From Eleginops maclovinus (taxonomy: Eukaryota; Chordata; Actinopteri; Perciformes; Eleginopidae), in assembly GCF_036324505.1 (NCBI RefSeq), contig NC_086366.1:6139427-6203426 (forward strand): a stretch of DNA of 64,000 bases. Direction: 5' to 3'. The position numbers and the translations under genes were made by a program. Position 1 is the stretch's first letter. Every line of letters begins with the position of its first letter. The notes under the pieces are model-generated. The model worked only from the letters and a program-made list of their open reading frames with translations, made no database searches and was not told the origin of the DNA. Below, in pieces: positions 61,983 to 64,000 of this stretch.

Positions 61983-62115
61983 CATGTCTTCAGTGATGGT
62001 TATAACTTGTTAAATGTTTGTTTCCTTGTTGATGTTGCAAATGGAGCTGCTGTGATGCAAGAAACATTTCAGACTTGATCTGAGGATAAAGTTTGATCGT
62101 ATCGCATCGTACCCA
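61983..62115 (+). repeat. Dispersed repeat, family V, copy 2
   Basis: It contains the blocks listed for 24420-24640, then an atcgtatcgcatcgtacc end. It lies in the dscam Ig8 intron. Confidence 0.65.
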
Positions 62116-62928
62116 GGCCTTTAGGATTACTCTGTCCTCATCCAAGGCCATATATGCAGTCCGTATAACTATTTCATCTGAATCCAACACAAATATGAAG
62201 AATAAACCCAAACAGAGGACACACAGGGATAAATCGTCAAAATAAATCCATGCCTCGCTACATCTCTGAGGCTCTCAGTGCTGAAGGCCAGCAGCAAAGA
62301 GAGGCCTCTGCGCTCTCTACCTGTTTTTGTTGTGCACCAATCTGCTGCCTTGTTAAACATGAGCATTATGTCAGTAGTGATTGCATCACAGCAGCAGCTC
62401 GGCCTGTTTCCCTGCACTCAGCAGCTGCTTGGCGGTTTAAGGATTTAGGCCTGGTGTTAAGAAACATGTTTACAATCCTCGCTTAATCTGACGGGCTTTG
62501 TCATAAAATCTGTAAACACGGACGCATGGTCAAACGAATGTACACACACAAACACACACTGACACACAGCTAACATGTTATACTACTGTAAGAGTCCTAA
62601 AATCTAGAACATTTGTAAGCATTTTACCATTTCCTATTCCCTATTCTCTAACGGTTTTTTGAACGTGTTTGTAGTTACAAGCCTGAAATAAGGTCTGTGG
62701 TTCACACAAGCTGAAGAGATTTGAACTTCTGTAAATACCCCACTGGTGAAAACAAAAATCCCAAATCCAATGGAAAAATCCCATTGCTTGCCGAAATATG
62801 TCATCACTGCACCACTCTATACATGGACTATATGAAGACTCGGATATTATACTCTATTTAAATGCTTATTCTCTCATTAGTTATGTAAACATTTGTTTGT
62901 TTCTGCTCCCTCTTGCTTTTTGTCCCAG

Positions 62929-63108
62929 GTGCCGGTGTCCCTCAGTTTCAGCCCATCCCTCTGAACAGCGGCTCTCGGGTGCAGCTGCTGATCAACGGCT
63001 CTCTGCTGATCAAACACGTGCTGGAGGACGACAGCGGCTTCTACCTGTGTAAGGTCAGCAACGACGTGGGAGCTGATGTCAGCAAGTCGATGTACCTCAC
63101 CGTCAAAA
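62929..63108 (+). CDS. dscam: dscam exon: second half of Ig8
   Basis: This 180-bp exon completes the eighth Ig domain. It begins [13 protein letters not shown], a sequence that separates DSCAM from DSCAML1 in my knowledge of the two families, and continues NGSLLIKHV (an NGS sequon) and [20 protein letters not shown], with the F-strand cysteine in YLC. It ends YLTVK plus one base; the next exon, expected to start with the Ig9 linker, is beyond the window. The acceptor is ctttttgtcccag and the donor aaaa|gtaaga. It lies 3.96 kb from the first half of the domain. This intron is the largest among the exons seen and is full of microsatellites. Confidence 0.96.
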
Positions 63109-63545
63109 GTAAGAGGCTGCATCTGATGCACGATCAATAACAGCTGATGGGGAGTAATCATGGTGTATTGTAACGTCTGGGGGTTGGTGCAGCGTGCGGG
63201 CTGTTAGAAAGAGTTCCCAGCTCTTGGGTTTACAGATATGTGTACTCCTCGTAAAGTTGATCAGCCAGACATTGAACTTATTAAAGTAGAGAAGGAAGCG
63301 AGATGCACATCAGCATATCCAGTAGCTGTGCAATGTGGAACAAACTGAGTCTGAGAGGTACAGATCCTGGCATACTCTGTCTTACTTTCACTGAACTAAA
63401 TACATTGTGATGAACACATCTACTACTTAAATGTTAAAAACATTATTTTTAAAATTAAAGTCTGAATATACCTGTATTCCTCCTTCTCCTCCTCCAATGC
63501 AAGCTTAGCCTGAATTGATTGTCTTGCAAAGGAAAGTAGGCCACA

Positions 63546-63935
63546 CCTTTGCAAAGCTGTGTTCCCTCCAGAGGGAGTTTCTCTCCCACACGCTCCCCCC
63601 CTGCACGAAAACCCTCCATTGGACTCCTTTGTTTACTACCAGAACATAATGACATCATTATTAAACACTTCGACTCTGATTATTGCCTAGTGCTCCAACA
63701 CATTGTGCGTGATAGGCTAAGGGGCGGGACATCTCTAAGCAGTTGAGCAATCACAACAGAGCCGGCCAGCTGACCAATCAGAGCAGACTGGGCTCTGGTT
63801 TCAGACAGAGGGTGAAATGAGGTGCTACAGCACAGGCAGTATGAGAAAAATAAAGAGCTGAACATTAAAGAATGGAGACATGTCCCACTAGAGGCACAAA
63901 ATACTAATATGAACTTCAGCATTATATGTCCTTTT
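63546..63935 (-). mobile_element. MITE-like repeat, family M, copy 12, 440 bp downstream of the last exon
   Basis: This long copy has the ccattggactcc block, the ggggcggg GC box, a degenerate and a perfect CCAAT box, the gctctggtttcagacagag block and the tatgtccttt end. The extreme termini are mutated. Confidence 0.83.
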
Positions 63936-64000
63936 GAAATCCCATGTTTTTTAGTTTTGCTTTTACCTAGGCAGATGACAAATAACTGTTTTTTTTCACG

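Overview
This is vertebrate, most probably teleost fish, nuclear DNA. The evidence is split exons with GT-AG borders, very long (CA)n/(GT)n and (CTGT)n microsatellites, Tc1/mariner transposons with a DD34E transposase, and several interspersed repeats of kinds I recognise as common in bony fish.

The one host gene I can support lies on the + strand at 51003-63108. Eight exons encode 617 in-frame codons of the extracellular Ig region of DSCAM (Down syndrome cell adhesion molecule): the second half of Ig2, then Ig3, Ig4, Ig5, Ig6, Ig7, and Ig8 split over two exons. Residues such as the GAGVPQFQP stretch in Ig8 and the YYSIKWYKN stretch in Ig6 fit DSCAM better than DSCAML1. I cannot tell whether this is teleost dscama or dscamb. 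All eight exons are phase 1-1 and divisible by three. The signal peptide, Ig1 and the first half of Ig2 are not seen and should lie upstream. Ig9, the fibronectin repeats, the membrane span and the cytoplasmic tail should lie downstream.

Positions 1-51002 are best read as one very large dscam intron. I see no convincing exon there on either strand, only unique AT-rich sequence and repeats. The repeats include about twelve copies, window-wide, of one short TTAA-ended MITE-like element that carries a GC box and two CCAAT boxes. There is also an internally deleted Tc1 element (39.25-39.78 kb), two related 40-bp minisatellite arrays (34.65-35.45 and 41.81-42.18 kb), a nearly perfect 305-bp tandem duplication (42.96-43.56 kb), a degenerate 3-4 unit long tandem repeat (47.15-48.09 kb), an hAT-like BED-finger remnant (45.0-45.2 kb) and many microsatellites.

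The exon-bearing 12 kb is compact by contrast, with introns of 134 bp to 4 kb. The Ig7-Ig8 intron holds a complete Tc1-type transposon (56973-58622) whose 340-codon transposase has no stop or frameshift and all three catalytic residues. Several introns carry simple repeats close to or inside splice signals: a poly-C tract at the Ig5 acceptor, a (CTGT)n tract after the Ig5 donor, and a (GT)n acceptor at the first Ig8 exon.

I did not find an obviously new biological system. The observations most worth following are the promoter-like MITE family, the extra cysteine pair in Ig5, the UG-repeat acceptor of the first Ig8 exon, and the intact Tc1 copy.
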